DNA from: Lophius americanus
Lineage: Eukaryota; Chordata; Actinopteri; Lophiiformes; Lophiidae
Reading direction: 5' to 3'
NCBI GenBank assembly: GCA_037951165.1
Contig: JBBDHG010000156.1
Coordinates: 124,001-188,000 of the forward strand
Length of the DNA stretch: 64,000 nucleotides
In this document: piece by piece, positions 14,301-29,300 of the stretch
Layout of the letters: every line of letters starts with the position of its first letter
Numbering within the stretch: the first letter of the stretch is position 1
Position numbers and translations under genes: made by a program
Notes under the pieces: generated by a model
Told to the model about the DNA's origin: nothing
The model's database searches: none
What the model saw: only the letters and a program-made list of their open reading frames with translations

Positions 14301-17300
14301 CAAACATTACAAGGGGGATATGACCCTTAAGAAGTGCAAACAGTAATTCATTATGCAATCATAGAAGGACACCAAATATTTCACAGAGGCGCTTCAATTG
14401 AGCGAAGCTCACATGCAGGAAGCAGTTGGAGAGACTGTGCATATACTGTATGCCATAGTTCTGGGTTAGCATGCGAGGGGAAACATGTTCACACACATGT
14501 ACAGCAGGAACCATGCCCCACACGAGAGATCACTAAGCCTACAATGATCGCATGTGCTGGCCAAATGACTGGTGTTTGTGCAAAACCCAAAATACTGTTC
14601 AGTCACATGAGCATTATTTGGGATACGCACGACACTTTCTGCATGCGTATGTTAACACATCTCAAAAGAAGCTGAGAGGCCATAACTAACATCTTTGGTA
14701 TATTAATCCTTGTTTGCAATGACACTAAAATGGCCTGGTATATATTTAGCCTGCATGGGATGACACATTTTTAGATTAGATTTTTTTTTCACTACCTTAA
14801 GGTGACGTGTCATCAATATTCTCCCCAGTGATCATGATGCCGAAAAGTGTTTTGGTGTCTCTGGATCATGTCTTCTGTCTTTAACTCTCAATGTTAAGAT
14901 TTTTTTTGATTCAAGCATCATAAATAAGAAAATATCTGCAGTCATATTAAGGTGCAATGAAACCTCCATTCACTGGTTAAGTATGCTGATGGTTTTAAAG
15001 GATTATATTGCTATTAATCAATCCTATCACAATCAACTCAAGGAGACAATCTCTGGGTTTTAAGAAAAACTATTATTATATTTGTAAGCCAGCATAGCTT
15101 TATATTGTATGAAATACAAGTGGAACTGGATGGAGGTATAAATCTATATCATCTTAGAAAGCAGTATGTTGTTTATTTCTGAAAGATATATTTTTCGAAC
15201 TATGCTGGAAATTCAAAGGTAATAATGGGGTGTCCTCATGGACCTTTAGAGTAATCACTTAATTAGTGCTATGAAAAGAAAAGCATTACCATAATTCTGT
15301 TGGTAGCTTCCATCAATGTCAAAACCGCAATTTGTTTTTGTGTTTTTCATTTGTTGCAGGTGAAAGTTAGAGAACCGATTGTGTATTACGTGAGTAGCAG
15401 TGTGTCCCTTTAGACTGAATGTCAGTGACTAGCCATCTCCCCTATAAGGAAGACGCTAGTAGCCTGAGAGCCAGAATTTGCTAATGTTAGGGTATTGGGT
15501 AAATTACAGCGAGTTTTCAATTGAACTAGAGCCGTGACAATAACTAGATTACTGGCATACACCATTTATGCGTTGCTTACTTACGATTTCCATAAGTAAA
15601 AGTTATTTGCCCTCTGCCAAAAAGAGACACAAGATTTTGTGTAGAACTAAACACGCTGCTCCGTCACCCTATGATCCCGCAGAACATACGTTTAGTGCAC
15701 AGGAAAATCAGTTAGAGCTGTCTCCATTGAGCAGCACTGTGGTGCAGGGTACTAAAGCTTTTTCCTGAATTCATAAACATGCAATATAGGTGAATTGGTG
15801 ACTCCTAAACTGCTGGAGGATGTGGATGTTTGTCTCTTTCTTTGTATTGGCCATGTGACAATCTGGTGAATTGTCCAGGGTATACTCAACGTTTCACCCA
15901 AAGCTAAGCTGTTGTTGTAAACGCTTCTTTACTCCCGCATTGAAGGTCAAGTTCAACTATGCTGTAGCTTTCTGGTGTGCTTTTGGACATTTCTTTTTCA
16001 TAATGACTTTTTTAGCCTGGTGCTGGTATTTTATTGCTATTTGTGTCACTACAATTTTGGGGGGTAAAATTAACCAGCATGCAAAGTTGTTTTTACTGTT
16101 ACTTCCTTTAGTTCTATGTATAACAAAAGTGATGTACATGTTCAAGCCCCGGTGTCATTTTATGCAAACAAACTTCTTATTTTGGTATGTGTCAGAAGCA
16201 AGTAGAGAAAGCAGCAGCCCCTGGAGAGTCGATAGGATCAGTGAAAGAGTACACTAATCATTACAACACAATGCAAACTCAATACTTCCGGGTTATAATT
16301 CCAAAATCGAAAGTCCCCGATTGCACAGAAACCCTTCATCTCTTAAGAGGGATTTTATGATGAAACAACTTTAGATGAAAAGTTGAAAGCGAAAGAGAAA
16401 TTAAAACACAACCCATTCTCTTGTGCTCTCACCTCCTCGTCATTCTCCAAAGTATTTATTTTGTTAACTGGCCTTTGGATGTATACATAATTAAAATAAA
16501 TTTCATTGTGCAAGAGAAAAACACTGTTTAGAGAAGGCTGGAGGAATCCGGGTTTAACCCTGATTGGAAACAGAATTTCAAAAAACTGCTCAAATGTGCT
16601 GAGCAATTCAGATCAACAGCCATGGCAGGTTTTAACCAGGTAACAGCCTCAGACTGAACAGGTCTTAATCCTCAACTGGTGCCGCCTGAGAACAGTGCTG
16701 GTTGTTACACCTAAACACAGAAAAGCAGTTACTTTAAGCAGCTGACTTTGTATCACCTTTGGCCCAACATTTGTAAGCAGAGGTTAAAAAAAACCTGCTG
16801 ATCTTGGTTTTGAGGAGGTGAACATCAAAGCATTCCCCGGAGGTTGGGAGAGAAGGAAGACAATAACGTTGTGCTGAGATGTTTGTACAGTGATCTTCCG
16901 GATGTGTTGGTTTATATGTGGGTATGCAGAGGTTATGTAGGTGGATGAGGGAGTGCTTGAATACTACCTGGCCATTATATAAAGCTCTCACCTTCGACTA
17001 GAGGGCTCTGTGCTAAGAGCCAGCTCCCTCCCTATCCTCATTGCCTCGCTGTCCTCCCATCCCCCCACCTCTTAGCCTTGCAGCTACTCTGACTCTGGCT
17101 TAACTCTCCCGCCTGTTATTTTCTCTCCCTCCTGCATCTGTGTTATCTGTGTATCAAAACCAATTGTGAAACAAAACAAAAGACTGAAATTTGGATAAAA
17201 GGTAGATCACGAAAAGCCTTCCCAAAACTAGGCTGGAATGAGTTCAAAATATTTCTCTTTTAAATGATTAGCATGTTGAAAGCTGTGCCATGACACCTGA

Positions 17301-20300
17301 GGCTACAGAGGCTAGCCCCAACATGCCAGAGGTAGATAGTGAATCTGAAACCAAAGCTCTGATGCTTAGGCTGTTCATAATCCAGGGCCAGTTAATGCTG
17401 CTGGTAGCAATAAGAAACATGTTACAAAAAAAATTTCTAGTAAAGAAATGTTTACAAGAAAGAAGGAAAGAATGGAAGTAGAATGTTGAATGTTAAATAC
17501 ATTTGAATCAAAAACCCCATGGCACTGGTTTGGTGAGAGAATTAAGAAAAGCAAGACCACAGAGAAGCACTTTGAGTCCTGTGGAGGTCTGCAAGCAGAG
17601 GTGAAGAGACAGTAGCCTGAAAACTACAGGCTGTGCAAGCTGCTGGTCGGGTATCAACAAAACAGATGCCTTTTTTTTATCGATGGTGTCCTTTCAAGGG
17701 AAGTATGATATGTATCATCTAAGATATCTTAATGGTTGTTAAAACCTTGTGTGAGCTGACATTATGGAGTATTTCACTCGCTCTGGAAAAGTCAATCAAA
17801 AACACGTGTTTTGACTCTATGTATACGTTGCCTCGAGGAGACGAGTAGGAAAGACTACTGCATGTGCACGGTGGGCCTCACTCACCAATCTCTATAGGTA
17901 TTTTCTTAACTTAAGACTCTTCTTAAGAAGACTCCTGGGAAAAAACTATGCCGATTCTCGAAACCCTCTTAAACTACAAAATTATCGGCCTTTTTGTTCT
18001 TAACTTGGTGAATCCCATTTTGAACGTATACGGGACGCTCGTGTCTGTGGTCCTAATTAACAAAGGTAAATGACCCACTAATGCTCACAAAAGGAATTAG
18101 ACTACAGGTTTCTGTGCAGAGACACGACTGCCACAGAGATTACAGAGAAGAAAAATTAAGAAAATTCTAAAGAGGAAGTGTGAAGACAGTGGAGCACCGG
18201 ACTCCAAACATAAAAATAAAAAAAATCAGTAGGTCTGAAATGCAGATTTTACAACAGGAAGTGGACATTAAACTCATGGTCTTATAAATGTAAAGTGCAT
18301 TATAAATTAAATGTATTATTATTATTATATAGTAGTCTAAATGTGTGGAGGGGGCACACAGGTACCAAAAAGGGACCCTAACCCTGGCCCAGCGCATCTG
18401 GGACCATATTATATATTAACAGATAAACAGATTCTACCACCCTCTGAGGCGTAACCAGTGTCTTCCTACAGCAGCTCAATGTTCAAGAAAAGGTACATTT
18501 TAAATCTTCTAATTACAAACGATCAATTATTTGAACAGCATGTCTGTTGTAAAGCATTTATTTGTGTTAAAATACCATAACGCTTGGTATAATAATTAAA
18601 ATTATTATTATTGCTAATTATTATAAATGGAAAATATTAATGTAATTTAAATCATTTATTACATAATAGTGTAAGTCAAGGAATCCCAACAACCAATTAT
18701 AGTTCACAAACATGGCATCATCATCTGTCCTTACCTAAGAAGAAAACATTAGGGAATGCTAGAATCTGTGGGGATCAAGAAGAAGTTTCTTGGTAAGAAT
18801 GGTTATTTGAATTGAATTGAAAGTGTAACGCTGGCATACATCGTCAACACACCTCAAAGGTAAGTTTGCATGAGTGAAAATGAGTGAACAAAAAAGACAG
18901 GTAAGAATACAGATACCACTAGCCTCGCCATCCACTGTGCCAGATTTTAGCTCCAGGACGTGGATTAGGGTTGGACGATTCTGGAAAAAATGAGAAATGC
19001 ATTTCTCTTTGGCTTAGAATTGAGTCATTCTAATTGAATGGTTGATTTTAGCTTTCAGTTTACATCACATAGCATTTTATTAAGGCCGTGAGAAATTAAA
19101 AGTGCAATGCGCTGTCTATGTGTAACCCAGATAGATGTATGTCAGTGCTCAAAGGTTAACGCCTGGCAGCTCTACTGTGCATTTCGTCCATGCAGCTGTG
19201 AGAGAGAGATGCGTCTTCCAGAAACAACAGAGGAATAAAATGGTAGAGAGAAGATATAGGTTAAGTTAGCACTTTGAGATTTGATCCAAATGTAAAGTGC
19301 ATTATAAATTAAATGTATTATTATTGTTCTTATAAGTGACCTGAAGAAGAAGTTTAGGAGTGAAAAAAATTACCACCCCTGTTTCTGCCTGTGCTACGCG
19401 ATGTTATTTCTCTGGAGATAACCTCGCTAGCTAGTGTCAAGACCAACAATGAAACAGGTAACGGGCACTTTATTTGTAACAGCCAGGATAAATACAGTCT
19501 TACCCACAAGGCCACCAATAGTATCATGGTATCATGGTAAAATGGATCATCTTCGTGTGCATGGCGGTGGTTTGGGTTCAAAAAGGAAGGCATTGCACAG
19601 AAGATCAGTTGTCGTTAAAGGCAGCTCCACGACCAACTTCGTAAAAGACAACTATCCAGAATATGAATATGCCTTATCTCTCTCCTTCATAGAGTGATAA
19701 GGCAGTCTGGAAGAAAATACCAGGCAGATTGAACAATAACATTTTTGACTCTGCTTCTCAACTCTCTAAAGCAACATGATGAATGAAAACATACAGACGT
19801 TCGCTGGGACTGATATCAATACATATATTTATAATTTCGCCAAAGGAAGCACATACGTGCTAGGAGCAGCTTCTCTGCATGTCCTCGTAAAATGTTGGAC
19901 ATAATTCAATGAAATTTCACAAATAATTATAAGGGCCCTAGATGAATATATCTCATAAATAGTTTCTTCACTTTAGTTATTTTCCTACTTTATTTCAAAA
20001 TTTTATAACTAAAAATAGGGGAAAGGAGATTCTTGTTATAGATCACAATACATTGTTGCGTGGCTTTCCCAGTAACGTTAGATCGAAGTTACAGCCTATT
20101 GTCATTTTTTAACTTTGCTAAGGACGTTGTGTTTTCACTCATGAGTGTTTGTCGGTTTGTCTGTTTGTCTGCTTGTCTGTTTATCTGTTTGTCAGTTTGT
20201 CTGTTTGTATGCTTGTCTGTTTGTATGCTTGTCTGTTTGTCAGTTTGTCAGTTTGTCAGTTTGTCAGTTTGTCTGTTTGTATGCTTGTCTGTTTGTCTGT

Positions 20301-23300
20301 TTGTCTGTTTGTCTGTTTGTCAGTTTGTCTGTTTGTCAGTTTGTCTGTTTGTATGCTTGTCTGTTTGTCTGTTTGTCAGTTTGTCTGTTTGTCAGTTTGT
20401 CTGTTTGTATGCTTGTCTGTTTGTCTGTTTGTCTGTTTGTCTGTTTGTATGCTTGTCTGTTTGTCTGTTTGTATGCTTGTCTCTTTGTCTGTTTGTATTT
20501 TTGTATTCTTGTCTGTTTGTTTTTGAGCAGGATTACAAAAGAAATTGTCAAGAAATGAAATTTAACCCAGATGTAGATTTTGGCATATCCTAGAGGTGAT
20601 TACATTTTGGTGATTTTACGTATAACGCAGCACTAAAAAAAAGAGTTTTTTAAATGAAACAATAAGCCGTCAGTCAGTCGAATAGTAACGTCACAATGTG
20701 GCTATTGCTGTCTTTGTTCCTTTGATTCCTTTGATCTTTCTTTGGGGGGGGGGGGGGGGGGTTTGGGGCTCAGTTTCAAGAGTTCCTTTGATTCCTTTGA
20801 CGTTCCTTTGGGGACTGAGCTGGGGTCTCAATGGGTTGAACAGAGAAGCTGAAGTGGAAGGCGCAGGAGATGACAGCTACAGAGTATTTGAGAGATATTC
20901 AGAGAGTTTGTTGGAGTTGTAGATTTAGAGGTTGGCAATAACTCACCTAAATGGAGAAATCTGCATGACGTTTTGCTTAACATAGGGTACTGTTGTGCCT
21001 TGGCGGAGGTCTGCACTATCCGAGTGCTTTTTCTAGCTATTTATTGGAATTGAAAAAAGTCAAGTCTTTACCTCGGCCATGGAGGTTGTGTCTTTTCTTG
21101 CCTGTGTGTTTTTCCGTTTGTTTGTGAGAAGGATTAAGGAAAAACTACAGGGAAATTTTGCATGAAATTTTACCCAAAGGTAGGTTTTGGTATATCCTAG
21201 AGGTGATTACATTTTGGTGATGATGACAGAGTAATTGCTGCTTAAGTACCAGAAAAAGTTTTGCCCACTCTACTGAAAACTATAAAAACAATTTCATGAA
21301 ATTAGAGGCGCTTGTTCATAACTAGGAAGGTTATTATGATCTATTTAATTTTGATCTTTATTTCTCAATCTGAAATACTCTGCTCATTTAGTTGACTACA
21401 GTATTTTATCATGATTAGGTGGCATGGATCCGAGCTTATAGAACAGGACTCCTTTCATTGAATGCCTGCTAAAATTCGGGGAATGAACATCAGAATACAG
21501 CTCCACTGATGTGTCAACATCATTGATTTTCGTGGAGCGGTTCCACTTGTCACATTTTATTCGCACTCCCACAATGAAGGTGGCAGCCCCCGCACATGGG
21601 CATACTGTCAATGAAACTTGATCCCACAGTTGTCCAAAGGCTGGGGATTGTTTAAAGATCTAATAAGATGGTGCTCCACACGCTTTGTGAAACAAAATTG
21701 GCAATCCACATCTCAAAAGAAATAGGCCGATGCTCTTCGACCTCAAAACGAAGTGTACATATATTTCTTACAGCGAGCTGTGTTTCTTTGTACTGGGTCA
21801 GTTCCAGGGAATCATCTTTGTGTCAACAAATTTGAAAATAATTGACAGATTAGTCAAAAAAATAATTGACAGATTAATCGATAAAAACATAATCATTAGT
21901 GACAGCCCTACATCTGAATAAACCATAGCATTTTATCCAACTGACAAAAGATTGGATTTAATTTAGAAGTTCATATTTCACCTTTTGATGATATCAAAAC
22001 AGCTGGTAATGGGATATTATGTAATCAATTATCAGATTAACAGAAGTAGCAAACCTAAATCACAGTGATTTTACTGTGCTTAAGAGGGTAATAACATTCA
22101 TTAACCGCGTCCTGACTTATTTTTCTTTTCAGTCTGAGGAAAATAATCATTTGCTCCTCTTGTGAGGATAAAACAACCTTGAAAAATGTATCTTAACATT
22201 ATTATTCAGGCTATATCAAATGAATCAACTGATGTTAATTTGCATTAATGATTTTACTTGAGGGTGTCCTTGCTGGTGTGTTGGTGATGGCGATAGGCAT
22301 CTACTTCAGAGATGGATGGTAAATACATGTTTAAATGATCATTCTCCCATTAGTCAGAAGTGCATTCAAAACTATTAGAGCATTCTCAAGATTTAATGGA
22401 AGCATAATTTTTGCAAAGACTTATACCTGCAAATCATAAATGAACTATGAATCACAAATTAAAAAAAGTGACAGTGAAATAACCTCACCTCAGATCTAAA
22501 AGATTTATGAACCCTGAGTTCTAAAGCATCAACTATACAGTAATAAATTCTATGATGACAGGCTTATCAAAGGATTCATTTTATTCTTCAAAAAAGGGGA
22601 GACTACCGAGTGCGCTTAGATGTGAAGTAGTAAACTCCAGGTAAATGTCAGGTGCTCTGGAAGTTGAACTTGAACGCAGAAAACACAAAGCTGCTATACT
22701 TACTTCAGGCACACTAGCACCTAGTCAGGGAGAGTCTTATCCTTGACTCGGTGCCCCTGAAGTAAGCCAAGTGGTTTTGTTTTTTTCTACACATTTTATT
22801 CTTTTAACATTCAAAATGTGGTGTAAGGGTACTCATCATTCCCCATCAAATACATATTTTTGGCCTATGTTCACAGTTAAGGTACATTTTTGGTACAGCA
22901 AAACAAAAAATAAAGGAAAAAGCGGCAATCCTGTAAATTATTGTGGCTTGCTGTCAGTAAATGTTAGTGTAACAGTTAAAGCACTCATAAATTCCATATT
23001 AAAATCCTATTAAAAATAGAAAAATAAAAACAATGTATGAGGATGTGAAAAAATAACTTCCAGGTATCTGCACAATTTTAAGTTCAAATTTAATGACTTA
23101 TGAGTCCTTTTTAAAACCTTCAAACTGAAAAAAAAATCAATCAATCTGGTCTACAGTTGAAGTCAACAGTCTACAGTTGCAGTCAACTGTAGACTGTAAA
23201 CTGTAGGGAGAGGACGCTGGCGTTATCTCTGCGCCGCTTTTCCATAAGAGTTCTACAGCATGCAATACTATAAACCGACAAGTATACCTTTATTGTGGCT

Positions 23301-26300
23301 CCACAGCAAACCTTAAAAAAACAAACTAGAACAGTCACCTTCTCCCGTTCAGCCCCATGGTTCACCAGCGAGCTACAGAAAAAGAAGGCAGCTGGGCGTT
23401 TCCTTGAGCAGCATTACAAGGCTTCAGGTCTCACTGCCCACAAGCTAGCCTTTCAGGAACACCAAAAGGTCTACTCAAAGTCGCTTAGAGAGGCTCAGTC
23501 ACTGTTCTACTCGAACATTATCAAAACCAATCCTGGAAATTCTAAGCAGCTGTTTTCCACTATCCATCATCTTCTTTACCACAAACTCCCCCACTTACAG
23601 AAATTACAGTAGAGCACTGTAATAATTTCATGACTTTCTTCAAATCGAAAATTGACTCAATCCGTTCTGTCCTTTCTGGTTCCTCCTCTCTACCTATCCA
23701 GTCTGCTTACTCACAGTTTGAGATCTTCCAGCCTCTAAAGTTCTTCCCAGAAATCTCACAGCAAGGGGTGAGTTTATCATCAGGACAATGAAACCCTCCA
23801 GCTGTGCCCTCGACCCCTTTCCTACAGCCTTAGTGAAAACTAACATCTCTTCCATCAGTCCCCTGATCACCGCTGTAATAAACCAATCCCTCCAGCCGCC
23901 ATAATCAGACCTCTCCTGAAAAAACCTACTCTCGATCCAGAAGTTTTTTGCTAATTACAGGCCCATTTCCAAACTCCCATTCCTCTCCAAAGTTCTGGAA
24001 AAAGTAGTTGCTCTCCACCTCCAGGACCACCTCAAATACAACAACCTCTTTGAAACCTTTCAGTCTGGTTTCTGCTCCGACCACAGCACAGAAACAGTTC
24101 TGCTTGTAATCACGAATGACCTACGGATGGCAGTAGATGCTGGTTCACCTTCCCTCCTGATTCTCCTTGATTTATCTGCTGCCTTCGACACAGTTGACCA
24201 TGGAATACTCCTACACCGACTACATCACACCACTGGACTCACTGCCACCGCCCTAAACTGGTTTCAATCCTACTTCACCAACAGAATAGAATACATTTCC
24301 CTTGGAAGTTCAAGGTCCCGGACGCACAACGTCACCTGTGGAGTCCCTCAGGGATCAGTCCTTGGCCCCATTCTCTTCATACTATACATGCCCCCCCTTG
24401 GCCGTGTCATCAGTCGATATGGACTCTCATTCCATTGTTACGCTGATGACACGCAAATCTACATAAAAACTGACACATGTTCCTCCGCAGCCTCTCCATC
24501 CTCATCGTCATCATCATCTCCCCTGTCAACTCTCTGCGCTTGTCTGGAGGAGATAAAGGTGTGGATGAAAAACAACTTTCTCCAGTTGAACAGCTCCAAA
24601 ACTGAAGCTATTATAATTGGCACCCCACATCAGACCCAGTCTTCCTCCATAACCAGTATTACCTTCTCTGGTCACGACATTCCCTTCTCTTCATCAGTCA
24701 CCAACCTCAGCGTAAGATTACACCCTCAACTCACTTTTGAATCCCACATCAAACACATCTACAAGAACTCCTTTCATCATCTCAGAAATATTTCCAAACT
24801 CCGTTCTTCACTCACTGGATTACTGTAACTCACTTCTCATCGGGATCCCTGGTAAAAGTCTTCAAAGACTTCAGTATGTCCAAAACAGTGCTGCAAGGAT
24901 CCTGATGAGAGTTCGTAAACACGAACACATCACCCCTGTTCTTCATTCCCTTCATTGGCTTCCCATATCCACCAGGATTGATTATAAGATCTCTCTCCTC
25001 ACTCACCAGTGCATCCATGGTAACGCACCCCCTACCTAAAAGAACTACTCCCCCCACTGACCTCAACACCATCCCTCCGTTCTACCCACTCATACCGACC
25101 TTCCCCGGAGTAAGCTCAGCACCATGGGTGATCGGGCCTTCTGTTCTGCTGCCCCTCCCTGACCATCTGAGGGCTCCACAGACGACTGACACATTTAAAA
25201 AAGGACTTAAAACTTTCCTTTTTAGCAGAACCTATAACTTTAATTAACGTTGCTGCTTTTTGGTCATGTTTTTATATAGTTATTATTTTATTTTTTATTG
25301 ATGCTTCTATCTGCTTTTACTTTGTCGCAGTTTGAGAATTGATCCAAATGTAAAGTGTGTTATAAATTAAATGTATTATTATTATTATTACTACAGTATA
25401 CTCTACACTATTATTGAGTTTTATTGAATATAAATAAAAAATTTAGTGCTGCACACATTTGCAAACACAACTGCCTTTGAATCAACAAAAACAAAACAAT
25501 AACTGTGTGGCAGACCAATGTATTAAACATGAAATAAATATGAGGGAGCGGGAGAAAAACTTCCATCAAGCCAATACACTTTGACCTATAATTCACAAAG
25601 CTAATTAGTAGGGGTGTATCGATCGCAGGCCCTTGAATCGAATCAAATCGTAATCGTATCGTAGCAGACTTTTGTGATATCGGCAAATATTGTATCTTTT
25701 TCCAAATAATCGATATAATATGGCATCGCGATGGAAATGGTGATTTACATCCCTACTAATTAGGTTGGTAGAAACAAGATCTAAACAGCAACAGTAGTTT
25801 TTTGAGAGCAAACATAGTACTGGTGTTTTCACAATCTCTCGTGCAAATACAGCGCTTTCTCTTCCACTGTCCCAAGTTTAAAATTTAAAGTTTAAATTGC
25901 ACCTCATTTCAATCGTTGCATGATTTCAGCTAGTCACAACATTATTGTCCTCAAACCACTTACATCTGCCCTTTATTGAGACTGCTTATAGTGTCTTTTT
26001 CTTCCCTTGTTTGATGGAATACACTCTTCTACATAAAATACGGATCACTGCAACCCCTCTACCAACAAAGCAGAGTGTGCTATGTTTGAAATGGTAAGTG
26101 CACTGTACTTGTATAGTACTTTTTTAGTCTGAGGTAAGGTAAAGAGGCTCAAGCCATTATTTACACACGAATAGAACAGCCATTGGGAGCAAATTGGGGT
26201 TCAGTGCCTTGCTCCAGCACACTTTGACATATAGACCGCAGGGGCCGGTGATCGAACCACCAAAATTTAGATAAGTGGATGACCGCTCTACCTCCTTGTC

Positions 26301-29300
26301 ACAGTGTCCCACTGCAAACAAAGAGGAAGTTTCCATATTGGTTTGTGGGATACAGGATAACATAGTGTAAAAATAAAACTTTACAAATATATCCTCATTT
26401 ATTCTGCCCCAGATAAAATACCAATCCTCCTGAAATTCCAGGCATGTTCAGACATTTTTAATCTGTACTGTTTTAAGCCTTTTTAGGGATTTTAATGAGC
26501 ACCTGATGGTGAAATTGAAGCACCCGTTTGATCCTGGACTGTTTCTCTGCATGAACCTGGACTGTTTCTCTGCATGAACCTGGACTGTTTCACTGTATAA
26601 ACCTAGAACCAGAAGAGAGAAAAAATAATATTTATGCATTTAATTGTGTAAATATTCTTTCCGTAAATTTTCTGTAAATTCCTTAAATGTTTCTGTGTCA
26701 ACTATGCTTTTCATTTAATTTTCATTATTTGTTTAGTTAACTTTTTTTACATTTCTTGAGTGTTAAATCTTGGCATTTACATTATCACGGAAAAAAAAAA
26801 CGTTTGAATCAATCAATCAATCATTAAATAATAAAACCTGGATTAGTTTCACTGTATGAACCCATCTAATAGTAGTAGATATATTAGTAATATTAGTAAT
26901 ACAGTAGCTGCAATAGCTGTAGATTCAAAAGCTCCAATGCACAATCAGGCACACAAAAGCCTTTCTGAAGAACGTGCTCTATTTTACACAGGCAAGTACA
27001 ACAGACTGACTGCACACGTGAAGTCCCATTATAGAAGATCTCAAGCACTGTGATCATAAGCTTAAATACAGTATTCTTAAGACTAAGTGTGGCCTCATAT
27101 CCAGACAAATAAACACTCCTATAGCATCAATTATTGCTTTGGTCTGAATCTGCAGTAAGAGCCCGTTTCAACGTAGTGAGGAGAAGAACTCGTCTGTGTT
27201 TATCGTGTTCCTTGAATCAACACATCAGGGTGTTGCCATCGTATATGTCAAGTTCAAAATGTGGAGTCTCTCTGATTCACCAGTTCAAACTATGTTTAAA
27301 AATCAAAAAAATAAATAATCTGGGGCTCACTTGAAACTAAGAATATGAAATTGAGCTCTAAATTGTCCATCTCAAATTTGACATGTTTCCACGGTAACAA
27401 GCCTGTGTAACAAAATTGCAACAGGAGCTAAGACAGAACATGGCTGTTCTCATGGGGAAAACTATATAAAATGATAGAGCTCAAAGCTATATATCACTAG
27501 CGGATAGCTTGTCGTCTTTATTGAACCATCGATTTCCAATTTGGCTCTGAACAGCCAGAGTTAAGTAAAACAGTACCTTTTACTATTATACTACTATTTC
27601 TATCTCAAAATAATAGGATCCTCAGTTCTTAGCCGTTGATGTTGAGCTGGCTATATTTACCAGGAGATGTTCACAAGGCAGAAATAATAACGAACCAGCA
27701 TGTGTCTAGCTACAATCTAAAGCTAGGACCAATAGTGCATAGCCTTCAAAAATGTATGTGGAACTATTAGCTATATAAACCCTGTGTTAAGAAAATGTTC
27801 AGGACAACCATTTAAAATGTTTGTTTTAACAAAAATAAATGTATTTAATGGTATTCTCTCCCATATGTTTGTTAGTCTTCAAATAAAACTATTTTCTTTT
27901 CCTTCACAGAAAAATGGAAAAAAATATCAATACCAGTAGGTTAGCAAAATAAAAGTTTTCATGTACCAGCTAACACAATCACCTGTTATTTGTCTTGAGT
28001 AAAATCAAAATATTTAGGCCAATCAAAATTGTAACTTTAAACCTCAGGGGTGTTTGTGTGTGGATATTTGTGAATGTAATTGTTTGTTAGTATGTGTGTG
28101 TATATGTATTACCCAAAATCACCCTCCGGGTCAAATACCAGCTCCAGAGATATAGATAACTACGGTAACTATCAACTTTTAACTTAGAAGGAAAAGTCCC
28201 AAATTATTGAGTTTAAAGTTAAACCAAATTTTTTTTTTCAAATATTAACAAGCTCTTTGATTTCTAAACATTTGGGCCCAGGACTTTGTGGACATATGAA
28301 GAGACAAATCCTAAGCAAAACACAGCGTAGATAGTTCAGTGTATCGTCTCCAGTTACTCACGTAACCATGACACACTGTACAGCAGATCCCAGAGTAGGA
28401 GCATGATGCAGAGACGGATAACGAGGTGCGGCAGCTAATTGTCGGCGCGCAGGTCCAGTGCGCTGAGTCCCACCCCACAGGCAGTGCTAATTCACTCTAA
28501 CACAGTAACTTCAGCTGTTCCTCATCTCCTTGGTGTTTGTCGAAAGCCACGCCAGGTGTTTTCAGCTGACTGTCCCTCACAACGGTCCTAGCCAAAAGGT
28601 CCACATTGGATAGTCCTAGACACACTTTCACACTTAATGAAAACAACACAGGTTTATTCCTCACTGCTCGTTCACTTCAAACTTGGAAAACGAGTCAATA
28701 GACGGCAACATACATGAAGTTTAGCTGCAAAAGTAATACTTGTGCCAGAACTGTAAAGTATTTTAGTGTGCAAGTATAGTCTACCTCGATGTCGAACTTT
28801 TTACCTTCCTGCACATCAATCACACTTCTCCTCCATATCCCGCTGAAAAAAACACCGGTTGATGTTCTTTCTGTTTCATTTTCCCACCCCAAAGTCATCT
28901 TATTAGCCTAGATTACATCGCTCAAAGTAAACCAAAAATATATTGGTTTGGTAAACAGGAAACTGACAACTACAATTAAGCATAAGGATCATGGTAAGTA
29001 GTCTTCTGATAAAATTTACCTATATCTTAAAAAAGAACAAGTACCCTTTCATTCTTATCATTTTAACCCCATTTAAGAAAGATGCAAATATTTTTCTAAT
29101 TTGTACTATATGACCTGAGAAAACAGAGAATGATGGCTATAGTAAGCCATGAGAATCTCCTGCACTGAGCTGGACCAATAAACACTGAACATTTAGGCTT
29201 ATCTGTTTGGAAACTGGAAAAAAAGAACATAGTGGTGCTGTTTTAACAAACTGCCTCATATTAGAGCTGAACAATTCCAGGAAATACATATCTTATAAGA

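Noticed and set aside
14334..14675. 113-codon plus-strand frame
   Set aside because: No recognisable domain, no supporting splice or promoter context, inside the pias1 intron.
15871..16257. 128-codon plus-strand frame with hydrophobic stretches
   Set aside because: Hydrophobicity comes from T-rich codons; no family resemblance and no context.
20143..20522. CRISPR-like spacing of repeats
   Set aside because: The units are 4-8 bp low-complexity words without unique spacers, in a vertebrate genome.
20060..20593. Open frames of 125-177 codons in all three plus-strand frames (Ser-Val-Cys-Leu-Phe repeats)
   Set aside because: They are produced by a stop-free TGTC/TGTT tandem array within an interspersed repeat; no real protein.
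26200..26330. tRNA gene suggested by a GGTTCGAT box
   Set aside because: The box is part of the SINE-like repeat; no cloverleaf arms or discriminator could be drawn.
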